DNA from: JACNKJ01 sp964344565 | GTDB lineage: Bacteria; Krumholzibacteriota; Krumholzibacteriia; JACNKJ01 | Reading direction: 5' to 3' | DNA: 64,000 nt | NCBI GenBank assembly: GCA_964344565.1 | Contig: CAYFNT010000015.1 | Span: 1-64,000, forward strand | Part shown: piece after piece, positions 1 to 7,959 of the stretch | How the letters are laid out: every line of letters starts with the position of its first letter | Numbering within the stretch: the first letter of the stretch is position 1 | Notes under the pieces: generated by a model | Database searches by the model: none | Seen by the model: the letters and a program-made list of their open reading frames with translations, nothing else | What the model was told of the DNA's origin: nothing | Position numbers and translations under genes: made by a program

Positions 1-106
1 GCCGACGCTCATAGATCTCGGCGAAGAGCAGCACGGCCCGCTTCTCGACGCGGGCGAGCTCGGAGAGAGTCGTAAGAAGACGCGAGTGAAGTTTCGAAGC
101 TGACAT
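1..106 (-). CDS. N-terminal fragment of an unidentified protein (possibly HNH-endonuclease family)
   Basis: Only the first 35 codons lie in the window; the gene runs off the left edge. The ATG at 104-106 (minus strand) has a strong Shine-Dalgarno GGAGGT about 5 bases upstream (112-117), so the start is well supported. The visible peptide begins MSASKLHSRLLTTLSELARV and is helical and charged. It resembles the N-terminal helical region of HNH-endonuclease-like proteins that are abundant in this kind of genome, but 35 residues are too few to assign a family. It is transcribed divergently from the thiamine operon. Confidence 0.55.
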   Translation of the reverse strand, partial: MSASKLHSRLLTTLSELARVEKRAVLLFAEIYERR

Positions 107-230
107 CCCGGACCTCCGAAATGGAGCCGCGGGAGGATGTCGGGGAGAACAGCAAAGTAGCAAGCCACAGGGGCATACACAAGGTCTAACGCAAAGTCAC
201 ACAAAAAGATAGCTCCCGAAGACGCGCATC

Positions 231-259
231 TTGACGAAGGGCGTTCCGGCGAATACTAT
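231..259 (+). promoter_or_regulatory. Sigma-70-type promoter of the thiamine operon
   Basis: TTGACG (231-236), a 17-base spacer and TACTAT (254-259). The predicted transcript starts about 10 bases before the TPP riboswitch, which is the expected arrangement. Confidence 0.65.
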
Positions 260-275
260 GCTCGAAAGATTCCGT

Positions 276-342
276 TAGGGGTGGCCGCCAGGCCTGAGAT
301 CAAACCCTCGAACCTGAACCGGGTAATGCCGGCGTAGGGAAA
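276..342 (+). promoter_or_regulatory. TPP (THI-box) riboswitch
   Basis: The conserved TPP aptamer blocks are all present in order: GGGGTG at 278-283, CTGAGAT at 294-300, ACCCT at 304-308, GAACCTGAACCGGGTAATG at 310-328 and GCCGGCGTAGGGAA at 328-341. It lies between a good promoter and a terminator hairpin, upstream of a TonB receptor, a thiamine pyrophosphokinase and a symporter, so it should switch this operon off when thiamine pyrophosphate is plentiful. Confidence 0.95.
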
Positions 343-357
343 CGAAGGAAACCAAAT

Positions 358-387
358 GGCGGCGCCTTCGGTGCCGCCTTTGCGTTT
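358..387 (+). terminator. Intrinsic terminator of the TPP riboswitch expression platform
   Basis: A 9-bp stem (358-366 with 370-378, one G-U pair) closed by a TTC loop is followed by a T-rich run TTTGCGTTT. Placed 16 bases after the aptamer and 46 bases before the receptor start codon, it indicates control by transcription attenuation. It also excludes the upstream in-frame ATG at 356 as the real start. Confidence 0.75.
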
Positions 388-433
388 CAGGGACCTTCCC
401 GCGGGATCATCGACACGAACCCGGGAGGCAACC

Positions 434-2866
434 ATGCGCCCCATGATCATCATCGCCATTCTTCTCCTACCATCGCTCGCTCTCTCCTCGACGATCCGCG
501 GAAAGGTGGTCGACGCCGAGAGCGGCACTCCGCTTCCCTTCGCCAACGTGGTCGTGAAGGACAGCGACCGCGGCGCCATCAGCAATCGCGAAGGCGCCTT
601 CAGCGTGGACATCCAGGAAGCGCCCAAGGCCGTCCTCCAGGTCAGCTATCTCGGCTACAAGACCCTCGAGTTCGAGGTGGAGGCCGGTTGGGGACTCGTG
701 ACCGTGGCGCTCTATCCGACGGTACTCACCGAAGACCCCATCATCGTCACGGCCACCCGGGTGCTGCCCCACATCGATCCCCTGCCCGTGAAGAACCTGG
801 ATCGCGAAACCATCGAGCAGCGCTACTGGGCGCAGGATCCTCCCATGCTCCTCGCGGAAACGCCGGGCATCTACGCCTACAACGAGTCGGGCAACGGCAT
901 CGGCAACAGCTACCTCAGCCTGCGCGGTTTCGGACAGAACCGCGTTGCCGTGATGATCAACGGCGTGCCGCTCAACGGCGGGGACAGCCACGATGTCTGG
1001 TGGGTGGACCTGCCCGACTTCGCCGCGAGCCTCAAGGACATCCAGGTGCAGCGCGGCGTCATGAGCGGCCTCTACGGCGGCACGGCCCTGGGCGGCAGCA
1101 TCAACCTGGTCACCGACAGCTTCTCCCGTGAACGGCGTTTGCGGCTTTCCCATGGACTGGGAAGCTGGGGCACGCAGAAAAGCAACATCGAATACTCCAG
1201 CGGCGTGCTCGACGAAGCCCTCAGCGTGAACCTGCGCCTGAGCACCATCCGCAGCGACGGCTATCGCGATCAGAGCTGGACCAAGTCCTGGGCCTACTAC
1301 GCCAACCTCTCCCACTTCGGCGAGCGCAGCACCACTCGCGTAAACTTCTACGGCGGACCCGAGAACGTGCACCTGGCCTACAAGGGCATCACCGCCGTCC
1401 AGCTCGAAAACGACCGGACCGCCAATCCACTGACCTGGGAGGATGAGGAAGACCACTTCCACCAGCCCCATTTCGAACTGCACAACGACTGGCAGATCGA
1501 TCCCGACCGAAGCCTGAGCAACATCCTCTACTTCACCAAGGGCGACGGCTACTACGAACAGTTCCGCGAGGAGCGCGACGCCTACGAGTACAACCTCGTC
1601 GACCGACCCGAAGACACCTTCGACACCGACCTCGTGCGCCGGCGAACGGTGGACGAGTGGGACGGCGGCTGGATCCCCAGCTATCAGCACACCCTGGGCA
1701 ATCATCGCGTCGATCTGGGAGGTGAACTGCGCCTGCACCGGTCCCACCACTTCGGCGACGTGCAGTGGGCCGAGGTCTACCCGGCGGGGCTGCCGCTGTA
1801 CCAGCGCTTCTACGACTACAAGGTGAAGAAGACGGCCATGACCGCCTATCTGAAGGATCGCATCGTCCTCAGCGGAAGCCTCGCCCTGGAAGCGGTCATG
1901 CAGTTTCAGCGCCATTCCTTCGAACTCTACGAGGATCAGCGTTTCGCGGTGGGCTATACCCGCGACTTCAATCTCGTCAGCCCTCGTCTGGGCCTGAGCT
2001 GGCAGGCCGCCGAGGGCCGCTCCTTCTTCCTCAGCGGTGCATACGGAGGACGAACCCCCGCCCATCGCGACATCTACAACGCCGGCGACTTCTGGTCCGG
2101 TCCCGGCGGCGAGGTCTATCAGGAGTACTGGGGCAACGATTCCTACGTGAGCCATTTCGAAGCGTCCGGCGGGGGCCTCGACTACATCGGCCCCGAGGCC
2201 AAATCCGAGAAGGTGCTCGACCTGGAACTGGGCGGGCGCTTCAGCGGCCCGCGCTACTCTCTCGACTGGACCCTCTACTGGATGGACTTCCGCGACGAGA
2301 TTGTCCCCTACGCCGGCGCGCAGGACGACAACCAGTACCCGAACAACGGCAACGCCGAGCAGAGCCGTCACGCGGGATTGGAGCTGGGCGGCAAGCTGCA
2401 GCTCGCCGAGGGCTGGGCTCTCACCGGCGCTGCCAACTTCACCCAGGATCGCTTCGTCAAGTACACCGAGTACGGCTACGACTGGGTGAATTACGAGCCC
2501 ATCGTCACGGTCTACGACGACCAGACCATTCCGGGCTATCCGGTCCACTCCTGGAACCTGCGCCTCGACGGCGGCCTCGGCGCCTTCGCTCCCTGGCTCG
2601 CCGCCCGCGGTGCGGGCCGGCAGTGGCTGGACGGTCGCAACGAGGAGGCTCGCAGCGTTGAGCCCTACACGCTTCTGGACGCCGGACTCAGCATCGACCT
2701 GCCCGGCTTCACCGGCATTCGAGGCGCGAGCCTGGATCTTCGCGTGAACAACCTGCTCGACACCGAATACGAAAGCTCCGGCTATATCGAATTCGACGAC
2801 GGCGAGCCCCGCTGGTTCGTGGGAGCACCACGCAACTGGTATGCGGGACTGAGCGTGGATCTCTGA
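434..2866 (+). CDS. TonB-dependent outer-membrane receptor, thiamine-regulated
   Basis: An 810-residue outer-membrane receptor, probably for thiamine or its phosphates. The ATG at 434 is chosen because it has GGGAGG 7 bases upstream, begins a signal peptide (MRPMIIIAILLLPSLALSS) and lies past the riboswitch terminator. Domains in order: signal peptide 1-19; carboxypeptidase-regulatory-like beta-sandwich about 20-88 (STIRGKVVDAESGTPLPFAN); TonB-box-like DPIIVTATR near 98-106; plug about 115-225 with LRGFGQNRVAVMINGVPLNG and YGGTALGGSINLVTD; 22-strand-type barrel to the C-terminus, which ends in an aromatic-containing beta-strand. The substrate is inferred from the TPP riboswitch and from overlap (ATGA, 1 base) with thiamine pyrophosphokinase. 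Bacteroidetes have analogous thiamine-regulated receptors (Omr1). Confidence 0.9.
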   Translation: MRPMIIIAILLLPSLALSSTIRGKVVDAESGTPLPFANVVVKDSDRGAISNREGAFSVDIQEAPKAVLQVSYLGYKTLEFEVEAGWGLVTVALYPTVLTEDPIIVTATRVLPHIDPLPVKNLDRETIEQRYWAQDPPMLLAETPGIYAYNESGNGIGNSYLSLRGFGQNRVAVMINGVPLNGGDSHDVWWVDLPDFAASLKDIQVQRGVMSGLYGGTALGGSINLVTDSFSRERRLRLSHGLGSWGTQKSNIEYSSGVLDEALSVNLRLSTIRSDGYRDQSWTKSWAYYANLSHFGERSTTRVNFYGGPENVHLAYKGITAVQLENDRTANPLTWEDEEDHFHQPHFELHNDWQIDPDRSLSNILYFTKGDGYYEQFREERDAYEYNLVDRPEDTFDTDLVRRRTVDEWDGGWIPSYQHTLGNHRVDLGGELRLHRSHHFGDVQWAEVYPAGLPLYQRFYDYKVKKTAMTAYLKDRIVLSGSLALEAVMQFQRHSFELYEDQRFAVGYTRDFNLVSPRLGLSWQAAEGRSFFLSGAYGGRTPAHRDIYNAGDFWSGPGGEVYQEYWGNDSYVSHFEASGGGLDYIGPEAKSEKVLDLELGGRFSGPRYSLDWTLYWMDFRDEIVPYAGAQDDNQYPNNGNAEQSRHAGLELGGKLQLAEGWALTGAANFTQDRFVKYTEYGYDWVNYEPIVTVYDDQTIPGYPVHSWNLRLDGGLGAFAPWLAARGAGRQWLDGRNEEARSVEPYTLLDAGLSIDLPGFTGIRGASLDLRVNNLLDTEYESSGYIEFDDGEPRWFVGAPRNWYAGLSVDL

Positions 2867-3516
2867 TGTTGCTGACCCGAGGAAAGAAGGCGGGACTGGT
2901 GCTCCTCGACGGCGATGCGCCATCGAAGGAACTGCTATGCGCCTGCCTCGACGAATGTGATCTCTTCGTCTGCGCCGACGGCGCCGCGAATCGAGAGCTT
3001 CCCCGCCGCCCCGACGCCGTGGTCGGCGACCTGGATTCCCTGAGCGCGATGCGGGATGACCTGCCCATCGTCCGCATGGATGATCCGAACCGCACCGACG
3101 GTGAAAAGGCGCTGCTACATCTCGACCGGGAGGGCTGCGATCGCAAGATCCTCTTGGGCGGCACGGGTGGACGGCAGGACCATCACCTGGTGAACCTGAG
3201 TCTGCCCCTCACCAAGCCCGGCGAGGTCATGCTTCTGGGCGAGGACTTCGCAGCGGTGGGCATATGGGACCGGCAAAAGTTCGCCCTCCCGCCGGATCGC
3301 GGGCTTTCGATCTTTCCGCTCTACGGCAGCGTGCAGGGCGTGAGTCTTCGCGGCGTGGCCTATCCCCTCGAAAATGTGGACCTCGCCTTCACTCGGGGAC
3401 TTACCGCATCCAATCGCAGCTTGGATTCCCGGGTGGAGGTGGAGGTCCTTCGCGGACGGCTGCTGCTCATCGTAGAACGGCGAAACGGTGACGCACTCTG
3501 GCAGGAGCATTCGTGA
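2866..3516 (+). CDS. thiN: Thiamine pyrophosphokinase
   Basis: A 216-residue cytoplasmic enzyme that pyrophosphorylates thiamine to TPP using ATP (EC 2.7.6.2). Family motifs seen: CADGAANRELPRRPDAVVGDLDSL (about residues 37-60; VVGDLDSL is the metal/ATP-binding acidic motif), a DD-NRTDGEKALLHL segment equivalent to DQTDFEKAL, and GGTGGRQDHHLVNL matching the GGRLDHxLxN thiamine-side motif. The length is normal for the family. The start overlaps the receptor stop by one base and the end overlaps the symporter by four, so all three are translationally coupled under the TPP riboswitch. With no thiamine biosynthesis gene nearby, this reads as salvage of unphosphorylated thiamine. Confidence 0.93.
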   Translation: MLLTRGKKAGLVLLDGDAPSKELLCACLDECDLFVCADGAANRELPRRPDAVVGDLDSLSAMRDDLPIVRMDDPNRTDGEKALLHLDREGCDRKILLGGTGGRQDHHLVNLSLPLTKPGEVMLLGEDFAAVGIWDRQKFALPPDRGLSIFPLYGSVQGVSLRGVAYPLENVDLAFTRGLTASNRSLDSRVEVEVLRGRLLLIVERRNGDALWQEHS

Positions 3517-4886
3517 CCCCGGCCGCTCTGGCAGTCTACGCGGCATTTCTCGTCTACGCGGTGATGCGCCTGTTTCGCCGCGGCGAGAAGGGCGAGACCG
3601 ACTACCTCGTGGCGGGCCGCGCCTTGACCCTGCCCGCCTTCGTGGCGACCACGGTTTCGAGCTGGTACGGCGGCATCCTCGGAGTGGGCGAATACAGCTA
3701 CAGCTACGGACTGTCCAACTGGCTAGTCTTCGGCGTTCCCTATTACCTCTACGCGCTCATCTTCGCCCTCTTCCTGGCGCGACGCGCCCGGCGCAGCCGC
3801 ATGCTCACGGTGCCCGACCAGCTCCGCGAAAGCTATGGCGGCAAGGTGGCCGTGCTCGGCGCTTCTGTGCTCTTCCTCATGACGGCGCCGGCGGCCTACG
3901 TGCTCGCCCTCGGCACCCTGCTCGTGCACATCACGGGATTGCCCCTTCTACCCGTGCTGCTGATCGGCACGGCCTTCTCTCTGGCCTACGTCTTCCGGGG
4001 CGGACTGGCCAGCGTGGTCTTCACCGACAAGATCCAGTTCGGGCTCATGTTCCTGGGATTCGCCATCCTGCTGCCCAGCGCCGCGGTGAAGCTCGGCGGT
4101 TTCGGATGGCTTCGCGCCAACCTGCCCGCCGAACACCTGAGTTGGAACGGCGGCCTGCCCTGGCAATCGGTGGCGGTGTGGTACTTCATCGCCGCGGCCA
4201 CCCTGGTGGAGCCCGCCTTCTATCAGCGCTGCTTTGCCGCGCGTGACGAGGCCACGGCCGAGCGCGGGCTGCTGGTATCCATACTTTTCTGGATCTTCTT
4301 CGATTTCATGACCACCTTCTCGGGCCTCTACGCGCGGGCCGCGCTGCCCGGACTGGTCGAGGCGGGCGGCCTCGGAGCGCAGGCGAGCTATCCGGCATTG
4401 GCCGAGAGCGTGCTCCCGCCGGTGGCGGCGAGCCTATTCATGGTGGGCCTGCTCGCCACCATCATGAGCACCATCGACAGCTACGGGTTCCTGGCCGCGG
4501 TGACCTTCGGACGGGACATCATCTGGCGACTGAGAGGCAGTCGTGGCGACTCCGGACGCTTCAGCCGATTCGGTCTTTGGATCACAGGCATCGCCAGCGC
4601 GGGTCTCGCTCTGTGGCGGGAGTCCATCGTGGGACTCTGGCACGATCTGGGAAGCGTGGGCACGCCCGTGCTCCTGCTTCCCCTGGCACTGAGCTTCTCG
4701 GGTCGCAGGATATCGGCAGCATGGATCCTCGCCGCCATGATCGGCGGGGGCGGCGTGGCATTGTCGTGGATACTTCTCGCGCGGTCCGGCGCGGGCTATC
4801 CCCTGGGCATCGAACCCATCTTCCCGGGACTGATTGTCAGTGGAGTCTTTTCCCTCGCCGGATGGTTCAGGGCCCCGCGTCGCTGA
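3513..4886 (+). CDS. Sodium:solute symporter family protein, candidate thiamine transporter
   Basis: A 457-residue inner-membrane protein of the SSS (sodium/solute symporter) family with about 12-13 hydrophobic segments. SSS-type features are the SSWYGGILGVGEYSYSYG segment after TM1-2 and FxGGLASVVFTDKIQF, which matches the GGLxAVVxTDxxQ signature. The start is GTG inside the GTGA overlap with thiN, preceded by AGGAG (3503-3507). SSS members carry sugars, proline, pantothenate and others; thiamine is not an established substrate. The position in a TPP-riboswitch operon between no other transporters suggests it moves thiamine, or a precursor, across the inner membrane in place of PnuT. The 3' end overlaps the convergent lipoprotein gene by 20 bases. 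Confidence 0.88.
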   Translation: MTPAALAVYAAFLVYAVMRLFRRGEKGETDYLVAGRALTLPAFVATTVSSWYGGILGVGEYSYSYGLSNWLVFGVPYYLYALIFALFLARRARRSRMLTVPDQLRESYGGKVAVLGASVLFLMTAPAAYVLALGTLLVHITGLPLLPVLLIGTAFSLAYVFRGGLASVVFTDKIQFGLMFLGFAILLPSAAVKLGGFGWLRANLPAEHLSWNGGLPWQSVAVWYFIAAATLVEPAFYQRCFAARDEATAERGLLVSILFWIFFDFMTTFSGLYARAALPGLVEAGGLGAQASYPALAESVLPPVAASLFMVGLLATIMSTIDSYGFLAAVTFGRDIIWRLRGSRGDSGRFSRFGLWITGIASAGLALWRESIVGLWHDLGSVGTPVLLLPLALSFSGRRISAAWILAAMIGGGGVALSWILLARSGAGYPLGIEPIFPGLIVSGVFSLAGWFRAPRR

Positions 4887-5556
4887 ACTTGATGCTGGCC
4901 GCCCAGGCCTGCGGGTCGCGCCAGAACTCGAGACTCTCGGCGAGAAAGTCGAGAGCCGCCACACGGGTCGCTTCGAGCACGGGATGGGGCTGGTCGCCCT
5001 CGGGCAGCCATCGAGGACCGCTGCGATACATGTGCGTCCAGGATCCGCTCAGGCGCGACTGTCCGCGCGAAGTGAAACGCCGGATCTCCACGCCGCTGGG
5101 CGCTTCGCGAAGAATGAACTCCAGCTCCAGATCGCAGGAACGGTAGCCCTCTCCCACGCCCAGGCTGCGCAGTCGCATCTGCTTGACCTTCACGCCCACG
5201 AAAAGCTGGGGATCGCCCGGCCAACCGTGGAGGGCGAAGCCGAAGTTCTCGAGGGTGTTCAGGAGAGAGCTGTGCATGCGATCCTGCATCTCGAAGGAAT
5301 CGGGGATGGGAAGGTACCAGTCCTCGCCGAGTTCCTTTTCCTGATAGTGCCAGACCACGGTGCTGCCGCGTCCCAGCCGGCCGCTTTCCTGGAGCTGCAC
5401 GCCGTCCAGTCGCAGATTGGGAAGCTGGGGGGCGTGTTCGCGATACTCCAGACGCAGGAGCGCGCCGTCCACCATGGGACCGCGCGCCGTATGGGACGCG
5501 CAGGCCGCCAGCAGCGGCAGCGAGATAAGGATTCCGATTCGTCGAAGTCCGTTCAT
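4867..5556 (-). CDS. Putative lipoprotein of unknown function
   Basis: A 229-residue predicted lipoprotein with a lipobox (ISLPLLAAC, cleavage before Cys19). The rest contains alternating strands and no family I can name; segments such as VVWHYQEKELGEDWYLPIPDSF and LFVGVKVKQMRLRSLGVGEG resemble LPS-assembly or YajG-like ABC-associated lipoproteins only in general character. It follows the M1 peptidase by 13 bases on the same strand and is probably co-transcribed. Its stop lies inside the 3' end of the convergent symporter gene (20-base overlap). Confidence 0.8.
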   Translation of the reverse strand: MNGLRRIGILISLPLLAACASHTARGPMVDGALLRLEYREHAPQLPNLRLDGVQLQESGRLGRGSTVVWHYQEKELGEDWYLPIPDSFEMQDRMHSSLLNTLENFGFALHGWPGDPQLFVGVKVKQMRLRSLGVGEGYRSCDLELEFILREAPSGVEIRRFTSRGQSRLSGSWTHMYRSGPRWLPEGDQPHPVLEATRVAALDFLAESLEFWRDPQAWAASIKFSDAGP

Positions 5557-5569
5557 GGATCCGAGATCT

Positions 5570-7663
5570 CTACCAGTGGGCGACCAGCGGACTCTTTCCC
5601 GCCGACCAATTGCCCTTCACGCAATTCTTCCCGTTGTCGAAAGCCAAGTAGCTGTACTTACCGTAGTGGGGCACTTTGCGCGCGATGGCGCCGACCTGCT
5701 TCCCTTCGGAAGCGATCACGGCCATGAGACCCCGTCCGGGTCCACGCTTCAGGGAGTATACCACGCTCCCGGTGGCCGGCTCCAGACGCTGTCCGTGGAA
5801 GACCGTGAAGAAGGGCGTGACCTGAAGGGCCCCAGGAGTTTCGGCGAAAGGCGGCGGGCCTGTGCCCAGCCAGATCACCGTGCGGGCCGACTCTCGGGCC
5901 GCGGTGTCGTCCCCGAGGGCGATGTCCGGTTCGCCCTCGACCCAGTTTGAGGCGAAGGCGCGGAACGATTCCTCGAGATCGGCGGCGAGACCTTTCTGCA
6001 TGACGAAGAGAGGTTCCTGGTCGCTGAGGATCAGGCTGATGGTGGCTTCCATTTCTTCTTCGTGCAGCCGGCGGAAAACCCGATAGAGGGGATCCACCTC
6101 GAGGATGCCGGGGAAGTCCTTCTTCGGAAGTTCGAAACGCTTCTCGGCCACGTCGAGCTTCACCGTCTCGATGTTGCAATACATGCAGGAGTCGTGCAGG
6201 TGCTGCAGGCTCACCGGCACGTCCAGGTCCCAGACTCCTCCTTCCTGGCGCAGAGTGAAGCCGATGCGGTCGCCGAGATCCTCGATGTCGTCGACGAAAA
6301 GGGTCGGCGCTCCGGCCCGGCCCACCCACTGCTCGTGCAGGTAGTCCAGCTCGCCCACATGCAGGCCCGCTTCGATTTCCGCGGCGCGGAAGAAGTCGGT
6401 CCAGACGGCTTCCTTCCATTGCTTCTCCTCGATCACGCGGCGCAGCGAGGCCCGGAACGCATCGCGGCCCACCTTCTCCTCGAGCATGTGGAAGACGAAC
6501 ATGGACTTGCCGTATCCCACCGCGCGGGTGGCGGCGTCGTGTCGCGAGACGAATTCGGTGAGGGGGAAGTCCTTGCCGTCCTCGGAGGTGTAGCGCGTGT
6601 AGTCCTTTAGCGTGTTCTTTCTGTACTGCCGAGCTTCGTGTTCTTGCTCCATCTCCTTGTAGAGATAGTCCGCCGTGTAGACCGTTAGGCCCTCGCACCA
6701 GTTGCCGCCCTCGCCCACGAAGACGGAGTTGCCCCACCAGTTGTGGGCGATTTCGTGGCCCAGGCTCGTCTTCACGATGAAGGGCAGGCGCACCACCTGC
6801 TGCCCGAGCAGGGTCCAGCCGGGCATGCCGTAGCCGGTGGGGAAGAAGTTCGCGACGGTGGCGAACTTGGCGTAGGGATAGGGCGAGAGGAAGGACTCGT
6901 AGAGATCGAGGTATCCGGCGGTCTCGTCGAGATAGGTATCCACCAGCGCGGAGTCCTCGGGAAAGAAGTAGGTCTCGATGAGGGTCTCGCCGTGCAGTCG
7001 CGAGTCCACCCGCCAGCGGTTGGCCGCAAGGTTCAGGCCATCGGTGATGCGCGGCGCGTTCCAGACCGTGGTGGTCCAGCCGCCCTCGGTGCTCTCGCTG
7101 ATCTTCTTGCCCTGGGTGAGGCTCGTCCAAGATTCGGGAAGGCGCGTGGTCACGCGGTGGGTGTAGAGGCTGCCGTCCACGTAGGGATACCAACCCTGTC
7201 CTCCCGAGAGGAAGACGCCCTCCTCGCCCACTGTGGCGTTGATCTCGGCGCCCACCTTCTCGCGGCCGAAGACGGTGCCGCTCACGTCCTGATAGGCCTC
7301 GCCGCTCCACTTCAGGACGACCTCGCTGGAAGGTTTCGCCAGTACGAGCTTCCATAGTCTGGTGCTCTCGCCGCTCTCGGCCAGGGTCACGCCTTCGGTG
7401 CTGTGAGGTCCGTCTTCCTCCTTCGCGGCTTGGTCCGCCTCGGTCAGTATTCCCTCGGCCTCGGGAGTGAAGCTGCCCAGGAGATAGAACTCGAACTCGC
7501 TGACGGGCGACTCGAAGACGAGAGTGTCGATGCCCTCCACCCAGTGGGTGACCGGATCGAGAGTCAGATCCATGGCGTGGCTGATCAGACCCGTATCGGC
7601 GGAAGCGATACCTGGGATGATGAGCGAAAGGGCGAACACGAGGATGGAAACCGAGCGCTTCAT
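5570..7663 (-). CDS. M1-family (gluzincin) metallopeptidase, exported
   Basis: A 697-residue zinc peptidase with an N-terminal signal peptide (residues 1-22, ending GIASA-D). The zinc site is HEIAH at residues 303-307, followed by WWGN and then NWCEGLTVYTADYL, where the Glu is the third zinc ligand; the spacing is 1-2 residues shorter than in classical aminopeptidase N, as is common in the bacterial M1 subgroup with GNWCEGL. The usual upstream GAMEN exopeptidase motif is replaced by FPTGYGMPGWTLLG, so exact specificity is uncertain. RBS GGAGG precedes the ATG. Acts in the periplasm or on the cell surface, probably on peptides; a lipoprotein gene follows in the same operon. Confidence 0.88.
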   Translation of the reverse strand: MKRSVSILVFALSLIIPGIASADTGLISHAMDLTLDPVTHWVEGIDTLVFESPVSEFEFYLLGSFTPEAEGILTEADQAAKEEDGPHSTEGVTLAESGESTRLWKLVLAKPSSEVVLKWSGEAYQDVSGTVFGREKVGAEINATVGEEGVFLSGGQGWYPYVDGSLYTHRVTTRLPESWTSLTQGKKISESTEGGWTTTVWNAPRITDGLNLAANRWRVDSRLHGETLIETYFFPEDSALVDTYLDETAGYLDLYESFLSPYPYAKFATVANFFPTGYGMPGWTLLGQQVVRLPFIVKTSLGHEIAHNWWGNSVFVGEGGNWCEGLTVYTADYLYKEMEQEHEARQYRKNTLKDYTRYTSEDGKDFPLTEFVSRHDAATRAVGYGKSMFVFHMLEEKVGRDAFRASLRRVIEEKQWKEAVWTDFFRAAEIEAGLHVGELDYLHEQWVGRAGAPTLFVDDIEDLGDRIGFTLRQEGGVWDLDVPVSLQHLHDSCMYCNIETVKLDVAEKRFELPKKDFPGILEVDPLYRVFRRLHEEEMEATISLILSDQEPLFVMQKGLAADLEESFRAFASNWVEGEPDIALGDDTAARESARTVIWLGTGPPPFAETPGALQVTPFFTVFHGQRLEPATGSVVYSLKRGPGRGLMAVIASEGKQVGAIARKVPHYGKYSYLAFDNGKNCVKGNWSAGKSPLVAHW

Positions 7664-7693
7664 GAAAACCTCCGGGAAATCGAATCAGCCCGT

Positions 7694-7722
7694 AAACTAG
7701 CGAGTGCGGTCTGCGACTCCAA
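7694..7722 (-). promoter_or_regulatory. Probable promoter of the M1 peptidase-lipoprotein operon
   Basis: On the minus strand TTGGAG (7717-7722), 17-base spacer, TAGTTT (7694-7699), about 30 bases upstream of the peptidase start. Confidence 0.4.
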
Positions 7723-7867
7723 GCATGATTCCCGGGCGCGATCCCGAAATCGAATCCGGACGCCGGGCCGCTCAACGCTGATAACCTTCTACCAGGCGCT
7801 ATTTATTGAGGCCGGCATCGGGTCAGATATTCAATACATCTTTGCTGACTTTTCGGACCCAATTGGC

Positions 7868-7873
7868 TATAAT
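7868..7873 (+). promoter_or_regulatory. Probable -10 element for the four-repeat exported protein
   Basis: A perfect TATAAT in an AT-rich stretch (7800-7910) of otherwise GC-rich DNA, about 85 bases before the start codon at 7960. The -35 region is weak (TTGCTG at a long 20-base spacing). The 296-base gap between the two divergent genes shows nothing else. Confidence 0.4.
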
Positions 7874-7959
7874 ATTCGAGATCAAGAACTTAGCTTGTCA
7901 CCCTTCCAGAGGCCGCTCCCATTCGCGAGCATCGCCCTGGATGAACCCGCGAGGTCGAT

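Noticed and set aside
356..433. Upstream ATG as the start of the thiamine-regulated receptor
   Set aside because: It lies inside the riboswitch terminator and would bury the signal peptide; the ATG at 434 has a good ribosome site.
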